From an uncultured Steroidobacter sp. (lineage in GTDB: Bacteria; Pseudomonadota; Gammaproteobacteria; Steroidobacterales; Steroidobacteraceae): a stretch of DNA of 64,000 nt. Below, piece after piece: positions 34,735 to 43,624 of the stretch. The notes below the pieces were generated by a model. That model saw only the letters and a program-made list of their open reading frames with translations. It did not search any database and was not told where the DNA came from. Position 1 is the first letter of the stretch. Each line of letters opens with the position of its first letter. The stretch is taken from contig NZ_CALFXI010000119.1 of NCBI RefSeq assembly GCF_937958065.1, positions 1 to 64,000 on the forward strand. The letters run 5' to 3'. Both the position numbers and the translations under genes were made by a program.

Positions 34735-36165
34735 ATGATGGGCCTCGCTCAAATGTTGAGAGTTCTGCGTGGACGCGCCCTGCTGTTCACGACCATCGTC
34801 CTGGTCGTCGTGACCGGGGTGGCCGTGATCAGCTTGCTGTCCCCGAAGAAATACGTGGCCGAGCTGGCGCTGGTGGTCGATCTGCAAGGCAACGACCCGA
34901 TGAAGGAGCAGGCGCTGGCGCCGATGCTGGTGCCCACGCACCTGTCCACCCAGACCGAGATCATCCGCAGCCGCAACGTGGCGCAGAAGGTCATCGAGAA
35001 GATGGGCCTCGCCACCAATCCCGAAGTGATTGCCAGCTTCCGCGACAGCGGCAGCACCACCGATCTGAACTCCTGGCTGGTCGACAACCTGCTGCGCAAC
35101 GTGGACGCGAAGACCGCCCGCAGCAGCAACATCATCCGCATTTCGTATAGCAGCCCGGATCCGGTGCAGTCGGCGGCCATGACCAACGCGTTCGCCGACG
35201 CTTACATCCAGACCAGCCTGGAGCTGAAGGTCGACCCGGCCCGCCGCCAGGTGACCTGGTACGAGCAGCAGGTTGCACAGCTGCGCGACGAGCTGGTCGC
35301 CGCCCAAACCCGGCTGTCGAAGTATCAATCGGATCACGGCGTGCTCGGCGTCGACGCCGCGCGCATGGACGTGGAAAACGCACGTCTGCAGGAGATCTCC
35401 AACCAGCTGGTCGCGGTGCAGGCGCAGATGTTCGATGCCAACGCGCGCTCCCAGCAGATCACCTCCAGCGAGGAGCTCGACTCGCTGCCGGATCTGATGA
35501 AGAACCCGACCATCCAGAGTCTGAAGTCGGAGCTGGCGCGCGCCGAGTCCAGGTTTGCCGAGGTCAGCGAGCGTTACGGCGTGAATCACCCGCAGTACAT
35601 CGCCACGAGCGCCGAAGTGGCCGCGCTCAAGTCCAAGCTCAACGTCGAAATCGGCGTGACTCGCGGCTCGCTGAGGCAGAGTGCGGAAACGGCCCGTCGT
35701 CAGGTCGGGGCCGTGCAGAAAGCCCTGGAAGAACAGAAGGACCGCATCATCGCGCTGAAGCGCCAGCAGGACGAGCTCGCGGTGTTGACCCGTGATATCG
35801 AGAGCGCCCGCACCGCTTACGACGCAGCCCTCGCGCAGGCCAACAAGACCAAGTTGGAAAGCCGCGTCGATCGCACCAACGTCGCCATCCTCAATCCGGC
35901 CACGCCGCCGCTGATGCCGGCGTCCCCGCGAATCATGCTCAACCTGGCCGTCGGCCTGTTCGCCGGCGTCGCGCTCGCCATTGGCCTGATCCTCACGATC
36001 GAAGTCTGCAACCGCCGGCTGCGCTCCGCCGAGGACCTGGCCGACTTCACCGATCTGCCGGTGCTCGCCGAACTGCCGGCGTTGCCGGCGGCCGCGCGTC
36101 GCCATCGCCGTCGTGAAGTACGCCGCCAGCTGAAGCTGCAACCCGGCGTTGCCCCAGCGAACTGA
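34735..36165 (+). CDS. epsF: Chain-length determinant protein EpsF (Wzz/GumC-like)
   Basis: A 476-residue polysaccharide co-polymerase. The first membrane helix (LLFTTIVLVVVTGVAVISLL) and second helix near the C-terminus (LNLAVGLFAGVALAIGLILT) flank a large periplasmic coiled-coil domain (about residues 190-400). The Pro-rich segment NPATPPLMPASPRIMLN just before the second helix is characteristic. The cytoplasmic tail is short and basic (AAARRHRRREVRRQ) with no kinase domain. The ATP-binding partner is the following EpsG. It controls polymer length. Confidence 0.92.
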   Translation: MMGLAQMLRVLRGRALLFTTIVLVVVTGVAVISLLSPKKYVAELALVVDLQGNDPMKEQALAPMLVPTHLSTQTEIIRSRNVAQKVIEKMGLATNPEVIASFRDSGSTTDLNSWLVDNLLRNVDAKTARSSNIIRISYSSPDPVQSAAMTNAFADAYIQTSLELKVDPARRQVTWYEQQVAQLRDELVAAQTRLSKYQSDHGVLGVDAARMDVENARLQEISNQLVAVQAQMFDANARSQQITSSEELDSLPDLMKNPTIQSLKSELARAESRFAEVSERYGVNHPQYIATSAEVAALKSKLNVEIGVTRGSLRQSAETARRQVGAVQKALEEQKDRIIALKRQQDELAVLTRDIESARTAYDAALAQANKTKLESRVDRTNVAILNPATPPLMPASPRIMLNLAVGLFAGVALAIGLILTIEVCNRRLRSAEDLADFTDLPVLAELPALPAAARRHRRREVRRQLKLQPGVAPAN

Positions 36166-36203
36166 ACGCTCAACTGAAGACCGAGCCATTGAGGACGCCC
36201 GTG

Positions 36204-37079
36204 ATGGACGCCGCTGTCGAACCCAGATCCCGCCTGCCCCGGGTCACCCGCCCGCGGATCCGCATCGGCGAGATCCTGTTGAACATGGGTGCGCTCTCGG
36301 AAGCCGATCTGCAAAAGGTGCTGGCCGCCCATCTGGATCGCGGCGAGCCGTTCGGCAAAGTGGCACTCTCCATGAAGCTGATCACCGAGGGCGAGCTGCG
36401 CTCGGCCCTGGCCCAGCAGTTCACTTATCCGATCGCTCGGATCGGCGAGTCGCCACTGTCGCCGCTGCTGGCGGCGGCCTACGAGCCCTTCGGTCAGTAC
36501 GCCGAAGGATTGCGCACGCTGCGCAGCCAGCTGCTGATGCGCTGGATGGGCGAACACGACTGCACACTCGCTGTTTGCTCGGCCCGCAGCGGTGAAGGCT
36601 GCAGCACCCTCGCCGCCAACCTGGCGATCGTGTTCGCCCAGCTCGGCGAGCGCACGCTGTTGATCGACGCGAATCTGCGCAATCCCGTTCAGCATCACCT
36701 GTTCGGCCTCGGCGAATGCGATGGCCTCACCGACCTGATCAAGGGCGCGACGCGCACCGAGAAAGCCCTGCGCAAGGTCGCGCAGTTCGACTGTTTGAAC
36801 GTGCTGACGGCGGGCACCCCGCCGCCGAACCCGCAGGAGCTGTTGAGCCGCCTGCCGTTCGCGCAGCTGCTGGATGAAATGTCCGGCCGCTACGACGTGA
36901 TCATCCTCGACACGCCGCCGCTGCTCGAGTTCGCCGATGGCCAGATCATCGCAACCCGCGCACGCGGCTGCCTGCTCGGCACGCGCAGGGACAGCACGCG
37001 CCTGATCGACATCGCCCGCATGAAGGCGCAGCTCGATCCCAACCTGACCCACGTGTTGGGCACTGTGATCAGTGGCTGA
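36204..37079 (+). CDS. epsG: EpsG-type BY-kinase-like ATPase with N-terminal MshEN-like domain
   Basis: A 291-residue protein. Residues 18-75 form an MshEN/GspE-N-like module (IRIGEILLNMGALSEADLQK). A Wzc/MinD-like ATPase domain follows: P-loop CSARSGEGCSTLAANLA, Walker A' LLIDANLR, Walker B VIILDTPP. The invariant P-loop lysine is replaced by Cys133. There is no C-terminal tyrosine cluster, so classical autophosphorylation is doubtful. ATG 36204 was preferred; GTG 36201 and TTG 36189 are in frame. It ends inside the next gene by 8 bp. Confidence 0.87.
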   Translation: MDAAVEPRSRLPRVTRPRIRIGEILLNMGALSEADLQKVLAAHLDRGEPFGKVALSMKLITEGELRSALAQQFTYPIARIGESPLSPLLAAAYEPFGQYAEGLRTLRSQLLMRWMGEHDCTLAVCSARSGEGCSTLAANLAIVFAQLGERTLLIDANLRNPVQHHLFGLGECDGLTDLIKGATRTEKALRKVAQFDCLNVLTAGTPPPNPQELLSRLPFAQLLDEMSGRYDVIILDTPPLLEFADGQIIATRARGCLLGTRRDSTRLIDIARMKAQLDPNLTHVLGTVISG

Positions 37080-38349
37080 AACGACGGCAATCGGCAACAT
37101 CAGCGGCGTCCACGTCGCGCCGCGAGCACAACAGCACCGCGATTTCGTGCCCCTGCTCCTGCTGTGCACGCCGATCGCGTGCGCCAGCCTGTTGTCGAAG
37201 TTCGGTATTCCCGGTTATGCCAACCTGGGCATCGGCATCGCCATCCCGGTGATGATGCTGGTGCTCGCGTATGGCGTGATCAACGACTGCGTGCGCATCG
37301 AGCCGCGGCGTCTCGCGTTCTTCGGCATCACTCTGGCCGTGCTGATGCTGCCGCAGCTGTTGCAGGCCGGTACGTTCTCGCTCGACTCGCTGATGATGCT
37401 GGCGCTGCTGCACATTCCCTATGTGCTGGTCGTGGTCCGCGGCGACCAGCTCGTGCCGAAGGCACTCACGTTCTTCTTATATGTCGCCCGGCTGCTCGCC
37501 TGTCTGGCGGTCGCGCAATATTTCCTGCAGGGCTTCATCGACAAGGCCTACCTGTACCCGATCGACAACCTGATCCCGCAACAGTACGTGGTGCAGGGCT
37601 TCAACGCCCAGGGCACGATCAGTTACGGCTCCACGCAGGTGCGTGCCACCGGCATGTTCATGCTGGAGCCGTCGTTCCTGGCGCAGTTCCTGGCCGTGGC
37701 CATCATCGCCGAGTCGGTGACCACTCGCCGGCTCTGGCCGCTCGGCCTGTACACCCTCGGCATCATCATGGCGCACGCCGGCACCGGCATTCTGATCCTG
37801 CTGATCTGCATGCCGTTCGTGGTCTTCATTCATCGCCGTTGGGACCTGCTGACGCTCGGCATCGTCGCCGTCGTGGTCCTGGTGCTGTTCGGCGAGGTGC
37901 TGGGCCTGGACTTCATCACCAATCGCGCCGGCGAGTTCGACGATCCGAATTCGAGCGGCTTCGCGCGCTTCGTCGGCGGCTTCTATATGTTCGAGGAGAT
38001 GCTGTGGCCCAATGTGACGCGCGCACTGTTCGGCTACGGCGCCGGCGCGTTCATGGACTACGTGCACCTGTTCACCATCGAAGTGGCCGACATGCCGGTC
38101 ACCAAGATGATTTTCGAGTTCGGGCTGGTCGGCGCATTCACCTACTTCGCGTTCATCGCGAGCAGCCTGTTTGCTTCGCCCCTGCCGCGCATGCTGAGCG
38201 TGGCGATCGCGCTCACCTTCCTGCTCAACGGCATGTATGTGCCGTTCTCGCATGGGCTGGCGCTTGGCCTGCTGGTGCTGACGTCCACACGGAAGCCGCA
38301 GCTGGTCACCTCCAACGTGCCGAAGACCACGCTGCCCAAGCGGACCTGA
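37072..38349 (+). CDS. Wzy-like polysaccharide polymerase / O-antigen ligase-fold protein
   Basis: A 425-residue inner-membrane protein with about ten to twelve hydrophobic helices and a larger periplasmic loop near residues 180-210 (GFNAQGTISYGSTQVRATGM, then FMLEPSFLAQFLA). The glycine/arginine-bearing loop and a second periplasmic loop after residue 280 are typical of Wzy/WaaL proteins. Position after EpsG and the need for a polymerase in a Wzx/Wzy pathway support the call. The start is GTG 37072, overlapping epsG. Confidence 0.78.
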   Translation: MAETTAIGNISGVHVAPRAQQHRDFVPLLLLCTPIACASLLSKFGIPGYANLGIGIAIPVMMLVLAYGVINDCVRIEPRRLAFFGITLAVLMLPQLLQAGTFSLDSLMMLALLHIPYVLVVVRGDQLVPKALTFFLYVARLLACLAVAQYFLQGFIDKAYLYPIDNLIPQQYVVQGFNAQGTISYGSTQVRATGMFMLEPSFLAQFLAVAIIAESVTTRRLWPLGLYTLGIIMAHAGTGILILLICMPFVVFIHRRWDLLTLGIVAVVVLVLFGEVLGLDFITNRAGEFDDPNSSGFARFVGGFYMFEEMLWPNVTRALFGYGAGAFMDYVHLFTIEVADMPVTKMIFEFGLVGAFTYFAFIASSLFASPLPRMLSVAIALTFLLNGMYVPFSHGLALGLLVLTSTRKPQLVTSNVPKTTLPKRT

Positions 38350-38358
38350 GGAATGACC

Positions 38359-39522
38359 ATGTCACTGGAACTCGTCCTGCTGCTGCTGGGGGTGCTCTGT
38401 CTGGGTCTGGCCCAGCATCCGTTCGTCACCTACCCGCTGTCGCTGACCCTGCTGAAAAAGATGTGGCCGCATCGAGCGAAGCCTCTGCCCGCCCGCAAGC
38501 CGCACCTCGACTTCACGATCTGCATGTGCGCTTACAACGAAGAAGGCGTGATCCGCGAGAAGCTGCAGAACCTGCTCGCGCTGAAGCAGCGCGAGCCCGG
38601 GCTGGAGATTCTCATTTATGTGGACGCGGCCAGCGATCAGACGGCCAGGCGTCTGCGCGCTTATGCCCCGCACATCAGCTTCCACGTTTCGCCTGCCCGG
38701 CATGGCAAAACCTACGGCATGAACCTGCTGGCGAGCCGCGCCACCGGCGACGTGATCCTGTTTACGGATGCCAACGTCATGCTGGACATGGAAGTGCTCG
38801 ACAAGCTGCGCGATTCGTTCGCCGATCCCGAGGTCGGCTGCGTCTGCGGCAACCTGATCTATACGAATGAAGGCGAGTCGGTCACCGCCTCGACCGGCTC
38901 GCTGTACTGGCGCCTGGAAGAAGGCATCAAGCGGCTCGAGCAGCAGACCGGCTCGGTGATGGGAGCCGACGGCTCCTTGTTTGCCGTGCGCCGCTCGCTG
39001 CACAAAGCCCCGCCGGATCACATCATCGACGACATGTTCGTGTCGTTCTGGGTCCTGATCCAGGGCTATCGCATCGTGCAGTCGAAGGACGCGCGCGCGT
39101 ATGAAGAGTCGGCGAGCAACGCGTCCGACGAGTTCGGCCGCAAGGCGCGCATCGCCTGCCAGGCGTTCAATGTGCATCGGCTGATCTGGCCGCACATCCG
39201 CAAGCTGGACTTCATCACCGTCTATAAATACGTCTCGCACAAGCTGCTGCGCTGGCTGTGCATCTACTTCCTCGCGCTCAGCGGCATCTTCGTGGTCGCG
39301 TCGCTCGCTGTTGCCGGATACACCTGGGCCGCGGTGCTGCTGGTAGCCGCCGCCATCGTCGGTTTCATCCTCGGCGCCCGCTACGCGATCAAGCCGTTCT
39401 CGCAGATCGTCGACATCGTCACAAGCATGGCGGGCGCGGGACTGGGAGTTTGGAAATCGGTGCGGGGCGAACGGTTTCAGACCTGGACGCCCGTCGCCTC
39501 GTTACGCAAGGTTGCCGAATGA
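38359..39522 (+). CDS. Membrane glycosyltransferase family 2
   Basis: A 387-residue GT2 enzyme. An N-terminal helix (LELVLLLLGVLCLGLAQHPF) is followed by the GT-A domain: DFTICMCAYNEEGVIREKL, the DXD-like LFTDANVML near residue 140, and acceptor region SVMGADGSLFAVRRSL and DDMFVSFWVLIQGYRI. Two C-terminal helices lie near residue 300. ATG 38359 is preferred because GAGGA lies six bases upstream; ATG 38353 is too close. It resembles processive or lipid-linked GT2 enzymes. Sugar unknown. Confidence 0.88.
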   Translation: MSLELVLLLLGVLCLGLAQHPFVTYPLSLTLLKKMWPHRAKPLPARKPHLDFTICMCAYNEEGVIREKLQNLLALKQREPGLEILIYVDAASDQTARRLRAYAPHISFHVSPARHGKTYGMNLLASRATGDVILFTDANVMLDMEVLDKLRDSFADPEVGCVCGNLIYTNEGESVTASTGSLYWRLEEGIKRLEQQTGSVMGADGSLFAVRRSLHKAPPDHIIDDMFVSFWVLIQGYRIVQSKDARAYEESASNASDEFGRKARIACQAFNVHRLIWPHIRKLDFITVYKYVSHKLLRWLCIYFLALSGIFVVASLAVAGYTWAAVLLVAAAIVGFILGARYAIKPFSQIVDIVTSMAGAGLGVWKSVRGERFQTWTPVASLRKVAE

Positions 39523-40760
39523 GATGTCTATGGATCAGCCGGCATGTGCCCTACCCCATGAACGAGGGGTTGAAGGTGTACTCGGCAAAGCTTTCCGAAG
39601 CGCTGGCGCAGGCCGGCGCATTCGTGCGCGTGCTCGGCTTCGGCGGCACTGAAGCCACGCCAAAGAATCGCGCTCGCATGGAATGGGTGTCGGTGCCGGG
39701 CGCACGCAGGAGCACCGCCGTCGCATTGTTGAATCGCTTTCCTCTGACCGCAGCCGTTGATTCGACGAGCGCATACCGTGCGCTGCTCGAAGAGCAGCTG
39801 CGCGAGCCGTGGGACGCGATCGTCTTCGACAGCTATGGCACCGGCTGGGCGCTGGAGCGCTGCAAGGCCTATCGCGCCAGCAAACTCGGTGCAAAAACCA
39901 TCCTCGTGCACGTTTCTCACAATCACGAAGAAGTGCTCTGGCATGCCATGGCCCGGCAGGCCGAAGCGGGTCTGCCCAAGCGCCTGGCGCTCTGGCAGAA
40001 CTACTACAAAGTTCGCGGCCTGGAACGTCAGCTGTTGCGTGAAGTCGATCTGGTATCGGCCATCACCATCGAAGATGAGCAGGCGTTGCGGGCTCACCGC
40101 AGCGACAACAACACGCTCACATTGACGCCCGGCTACGACGGCGCCGTCGCACCCGAACGAGTCATCGACGCATCGGTGCCGCGCCGTGCCGTCATCGTCG
40201 GCTCGTTTCAATGGGTCGTGAAACGCGAAAACCTCGCTCGCTTCGTCGAGCACGCCGATGCCAGGTTCGCCGCCAACGGCATCGAGCTGGTAGTCGCCGG
40301 TGACGTGCCCGACGACTTGAAACAGATATTGCTCGCGACCAGCCGCGCCACGCGTTTCGAAGGTTTCGTCACCAATCTCGCGCCGTTTCTGTCGCAGGCG
40401 CGCATCGCCATCGTCCCCGAGCTGATCGGCGGCGGCTTCAAACTGAAGTTCCTGGATTACATCTTCGGTCGCGTGCCGGTCGCGACGGTCGACGCGGCCG
40501 CTGCCGGCCTGCCCGCGAAGCTGCGCGAAGATCTGATCACCAGCACCGATTTCGAAGGGCTGACCTCGGCCATCATCGAACACATCGATGCACTGGAACG
40601 GCTCAACCGCTGGCAGACCAGCGCGTTCGAGCAGGCGAAGACTTTGTATCGATGGGAAGACCGCGGCCTGCAGCTGCAGCAGCGCATCGCGGAATTACAA
40701 AAGGCGCGTGCAAGTTCCCTGGCACGCTCGTCGGCCACGGCCGCCGCTGCGAGCGCCTGA
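39519..40760 (+). CDS. Glycosyltransferase family 4 (GT-B)
   Basis: A 413-residue GT-B enzyme. The N-terminus reads MRCLWISRHVPYPMNEGLKV. The C-terminal domain has GSFQWVVKRENLARFVEH, VVAGDVPDDLKQIL and the donor-binding ending RIAIVPELIGGGFKLKFLDY. It overlaps the preceding GT2 gene by four bases (ATGA), so they are translationally coupled. A hydrophilic tail rich in Ala and Ser ends the protein. It should add an internal sugar of the repeat unit on the cytoplasmic face. Confidence 0.88.
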   Translation: MRCLWISRHVPYPMNEGLKVYSAKLSEALAQAGAFVRVLGFGGTEATPKNRARMEWVSVPGARRSTAVALLNRFPLTAAVDSTSAYRALLEEQLREPWDAIVFDSYGTGWALERCKAYRASKLGAKTILVHVSHNHEEVLWHAMARQAEAGLPKRLALWQNYYKVRGLERQLLREVDLVSAITIEDEQALRAHRSDNNTLTLTPGYDGAVAPERVIDASVPRRAVIVGSFQWVVKRENLARFVEHADARFAANGIELVVAGDVPDDLKQILLATSRATRFEGFVTNLAPFLSQARIAIVPELIGGGFKLKFLDYIFGRVPVATVDAAAAGLPAKLREDLITSTDFEGLTSAIIEHIDALERLNRWQTSAFEQAKTLYRWEDRGLQLQQRIAELQKARASSLARSSATAAAASA

Positions 40761-40773
40761 GCAGGAGCGCCCA

Positions 40774-41754
40774 ATGTTCGGTTACGTTTCATTCGCCCAG
40801 CTGTCCAACGCAATCCGGTCTCAACTGTATGAGATTCCGGCAGATGTGGATCTGATCGTCGGCATCCCGCGCAGTGGCATGGTGCCCGCCTATCAGATCG
40901 GGCTGTTCCTGAATCGCCTGGTGTGCGACATCGATACTTTCATTGCCGACGGCAGCATCAGCCACGGCCATACGCGCAAGCTCGGCGTGGCACTGGACTC
41001 GCTGCGGCGGGCGCAGCACATCCTGCTGGTGGATGACAGCATCGCGACCGGTGGATCGATGCAGAAAGCACTGGCGCGCATCCAGGACGCGGGCTACACG
41101 GGCCGCATCTCGACCTGTGCCGCGATCGTCGCGCCGTCGCACAAGAGCAGCGTGAATGTTTCGTTCATCACCATGCCGCAGCCGCGGCTGTTCGAATGGA
41201 ACGCGTTTCACCACGCCTGCGTCGAAACCGCCTGCTTCGACATGGACGGAGTGTTGTGCGTCGACCCGACCGCTCACGAGAACGACGATGGCCCGCGCTA
41301 CGAGAAATTCCTCGCCACCGCGCGACCCCTGTTTCGTCCGACCTTGAAGATCGGCCATATCGTGACTGCCCGACTGGAGAAGTATCGCAGCCTGACCGAG
41401 GACTGGCTGGCGGCCAACAATATTTCTTACGGCCAGCTGCACCTGGTCGATCTGCCGAGCCGCGCCGAGCGCATCCGGCTGGGCGCGCATTGCTCGCACA
41501 AGATCCGCGTGTATCGCGAAACGGGCGCGACGCTGTTCTATGAAAGCGAGATTGGCCAGGCGCACGAAATCGCCACCGGCTCGGGCAAGCCGGTGCTGTG
41601 CATCGATGCCATGACCATGGTGATGCCCGGCGCTTCCCACATCGCAGCGACCGCCAAGAGCGCGCTGTGGCGACTACGATCTCCGTTGGGACGCGCCAAA
41701 GGCTGGGTCAAACAGCAGATCCGCTCCTCCAGAACCCCCGTTCGTGGCGCGTGA
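40774..41754 (+). CDS. Phosphoribosyltransferase-HAD phosphatase fusion (putative ribofuranose transfer enzyme)
   Basis: A 326-residue two-domain protein. Residues 1-135 form a type I phosphoribosyltransferase: IVGIPRSGMVPAYQIGLFL (pyrophosphate loop) and ILLVDDSIATGGSMQKAL (PRPP loop). Residues 150-305 form a HAD domain: motif I ACFDMDGVLCVDP near residue 155, motif II Thr in HIVTARLEKY, later an acidic FYESEIGQA. In known ribofuranose-containing glycans, a glycan phosphoribosyltransferase moves 5-phosphoribosyl from PRPP to the acceptor and a HAD phosphatase removes the phosphate; this fusion carries both parts inside an EPS locus. It lies 13 bp after the GT4 gene. A nucleotide-salvage role is less likely in this context. 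Confidence 0.75.
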   Translation: MFGYVSFAQLSNAIRSQLYEIPADVDLIVGIPRSGMVPAYQIGLFLNRLVCDIDTFIADGSISHGHTRKLGVALDSLRRAQHILLVDDSIATGGSMQKALARIQDAGYTGRISTCAAIVAPSHKSSVNVSFITMPQPRLFEWNAFHHACVETACFDMDGVLCVDPTAHENDDGPRYEKFLATARPLFRPTLKIGHIVTARLEKYRSLTEDWLAANNISYGQLHLVDLPSRAERIRLGAHCSHKIRVYRETGATLFYESEIGQAHEIATGSGKPVLCIDAMTMVMPGASHIAATAKSALWRLRSPLGRAKGWVKQQIRSSRTPVRGA

Positions 41755-41780
41755 GTGCGGACGTGCTGTTTCTCGACCCC

Positions 41781-42692
41781 TCACTGCTTCCGCCGCCACA
41801 CACGGATGTAATCGATCACGTAGTTCCACTGCGACTCGTCGGCTTTCATCGCGGAAACATCGACGCCCTTGAGCACCATGCCGAGCTGGTTGGTGACCAG
41901 CAGGTGCGCGGGCACGGGTTTGCTCCATATGTAATAGGTCTGCTTGATCGGCTCGCCATCGAGCAGCCAGATCGGCTGGTCCTTGACCCAGTCGAGCGAG
42001 AACACGTGAAAGTCGGCCGAGAAATCGAAGCCGGGCACGTATTCGTTCTTCTTGAATTTGGTCCACAGGTCTTTCGGCGGACCGTAGCGTTCGGGGTTCT
42101 TGTGCGTCTGGACGTAACCGGTCATGACGCGCGTCTCGGGACGGCCCTGCCAGTTGAAGAATTCGAAGATGTCGATTTCCGGCGGCCAGGGCAGCTCGGA
42201 GAATTTGCCGTCCGGATATTGCACGCCCGGGTTCAACCAGAACGCCGGCCAGGCGCCAATGCCCGTCGGCAGCTTCGCGCGCATCTCGATGTACATGCCT
42301 TCGGTGATCGGCAGCTTCCCACGAAGCATGCCCGATTCGATGCCGCGCGGCTTCAAGCCGCCGCCCGGCGGAATGCGCCCTTTCAATGTGAGCGTGCAGT
42401 CGTCGAACACATGCAGCGAGCGCGGATCGCCGTCGGGATAGTCGCGATGGTACGACCAGTAAGTTTTCAGTCCGTCGAGCTTGCCGTTCTCGTAAATGTA
42501 GCGATAGAAGAATTCCTGATCGAGCTTGGCGCGCGTATTGACCGTGGCGTCCGGTCGCTGGCGGCCGAACGTGTAATCCTTGACCAGCTCGAACTGTCCC
42601 GTTTGTTTGTAAGGACGCGCCGGATCGATCGGCTGGCCCAACACTGCGGTACAGGCCGTGGCCGCCGCCGCTGCAAGAGCAATGATGCTCAT
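41781..42692 (-). CDS. Secreted glycoside hydrolase family 16 protein
   Basis: A 303-residue endo-glycanase-like protein. The GH16 catalytic signature PEIDIFEFFNW (ExDxxE) lies near residue 172, with GAWPAFWLNPG before it and WNYVIDYIRVWRRKQ at the end. The N-terminus is a hydrophobic export signal (MSIIALAAAAATACTAV) with a possible lipobox-like ATAC. ATG 42692 has AGAGG upstream; GTG 42698 would add a lysine. It is the only minus-strand gene in the EPS locus. It probably trims or releases the polymer made by its neighbours. Confidence 0.88.
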   Translation of the reverse strand: MSIIALAAAAATACTAVLGQPIDPARPYKQTGQFELVKDYTFGRQRPDATVNTRAKLDQEFFYRYIYENGKLDGLKTYWSYHRDYPDGDPRSLHVFDDCTLTLKGRIPPGGGLKPRGIESGMLRGKLPITEGMYIEMRAKLPTGIGAWPAFWLNPGVQYPDGKFSELPWPPEIDIFEFFNWQGRPETRVMTGYVQTHKNPERYGPPKDLWTKFKKNEYVPGFDFSADFHVFSLDWVKDQPIWLLDGEPIKQTYYIWSKPVPAHLLVTNQLGMVLKGVDVSAMKADESQWNYVIDYIRVWRRKQ

Positions 42693-42754
42693 CTTCACCT
42701 CTCGATTGATTCACGGCCATCTTCACGATCTGGCCGTCGACTGGCAATAGGAGC

Positions 42755-43624
42755 ATGCGTTTGAGCAGGGAAATCATCATCACGGGCGGCGACGCTCATT
42801 TCTTTCCCTGGATCATCGCGGCGATCAGCTCTCTGCGCGCGCACGCAGCCACCAGAGCGCTCGACATGGGCATCATCGATCAGGGACTGACCGAGGCTCA
42901 GCGCGCCGAGCTGAGCGCGCTCGGCTGCAAGATCGTCGAGCCGGAATGGACGCTGCCTGTTCCGCAAGAGGCGCGCTCGTTGCGAAATATAGGCCTCGTT
43001 GCGCGCACCGCCCTGCGTGATTACTTCACCGGCTACGAAGTTTATTTGTGGTTCGACGCCGACGCGTGGATGCAGACGCCGGAGTTCGTCACTGCCTATG
43101 TCGAAGGCGCGCGAGCGCGCGGCGCCGCCGTCGTAACTGAGGACGGCCCCGGCTATCGCAAGACATTCACCGACTGGAAGTGGTGGGCCGGCAACATGGT
43201 CGCCTCGTTCGGTCTCGTTGATGGTCTGCGCTGCTCATTCGCGACCAGCATCAACATCGGCGTGCTCTGTCTGAGGGACACGGCTCCGCACTGGCAACAG
43301 TGGCAGCGTTATTACACCAAGGCGCTGGAGCGCACTGGCAAGGTGAACATGGATCAGCACGCACTGTTTGCGGCGATTCATCTGGAAAAGCTGCCGACCG
43401 CCTTCCTGCCGGCGCGCTTCAACTGGCTGCCGCATCTGAGCTGCCCGGTGTGGAATGCCGAAAAGAAATTACTTTGCGAGCCGACCGCGCCCCATCGCCC
43501 GCTGTCCGTCATTCATCTCGCGGGCCCGCGCAAGGATCGCCCCTATGAAGTGGCGCATCTGAGCGGCGGATCGTTCGCGACTTCCTTGACTTACCCAGCG
43601 ATGCAACAGCACCTGGCCGCATGA
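42755..43624 (+). CDS. GT8-like glycosyltransferase
   Basis: A 289-residue protein. The N-terminus REIIITGGDAHFFPWIIAAI and the DXD motif in VYLWFDADAWMQTP near residue 100, with FATSINIGVLCLRD and NMDQHALFAAIHLEKLPTAF later, fit GT8-like retaining enzymes. There are no membrane helices. It begins the second half of the EPS locus, divergent from the GH16 gene with 62 bp between. The next GT2 gene overlaps its end as ATGA. Donor sugar unknown. Confidence 0.75.
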   Translation: MRLSREIIITGGDAHFFPWIIAAISSLRAHAATRALDMGIIDQGLTEAQRAELSALGCKIVEPEWTLPVPQEARSLRNIGLVARTALRDYFTGYEVYLWFDADAWMQTPEFVTAYVEGARARGAAVVTEDGPGYRKTFTDWKWWAGNMVASFGLVDGLRCSFATSINIGVLCLRDTAPHWQQWQRYYTKALERTGKVNMDQHALFAAIHLEKLPTAFLPARFNWLPHLSCPVWNAEKKLLCEPTAPHRPLSVIHLAGPRKDRPYEVAHLSGGSFATSLTYPAMQQHLAA

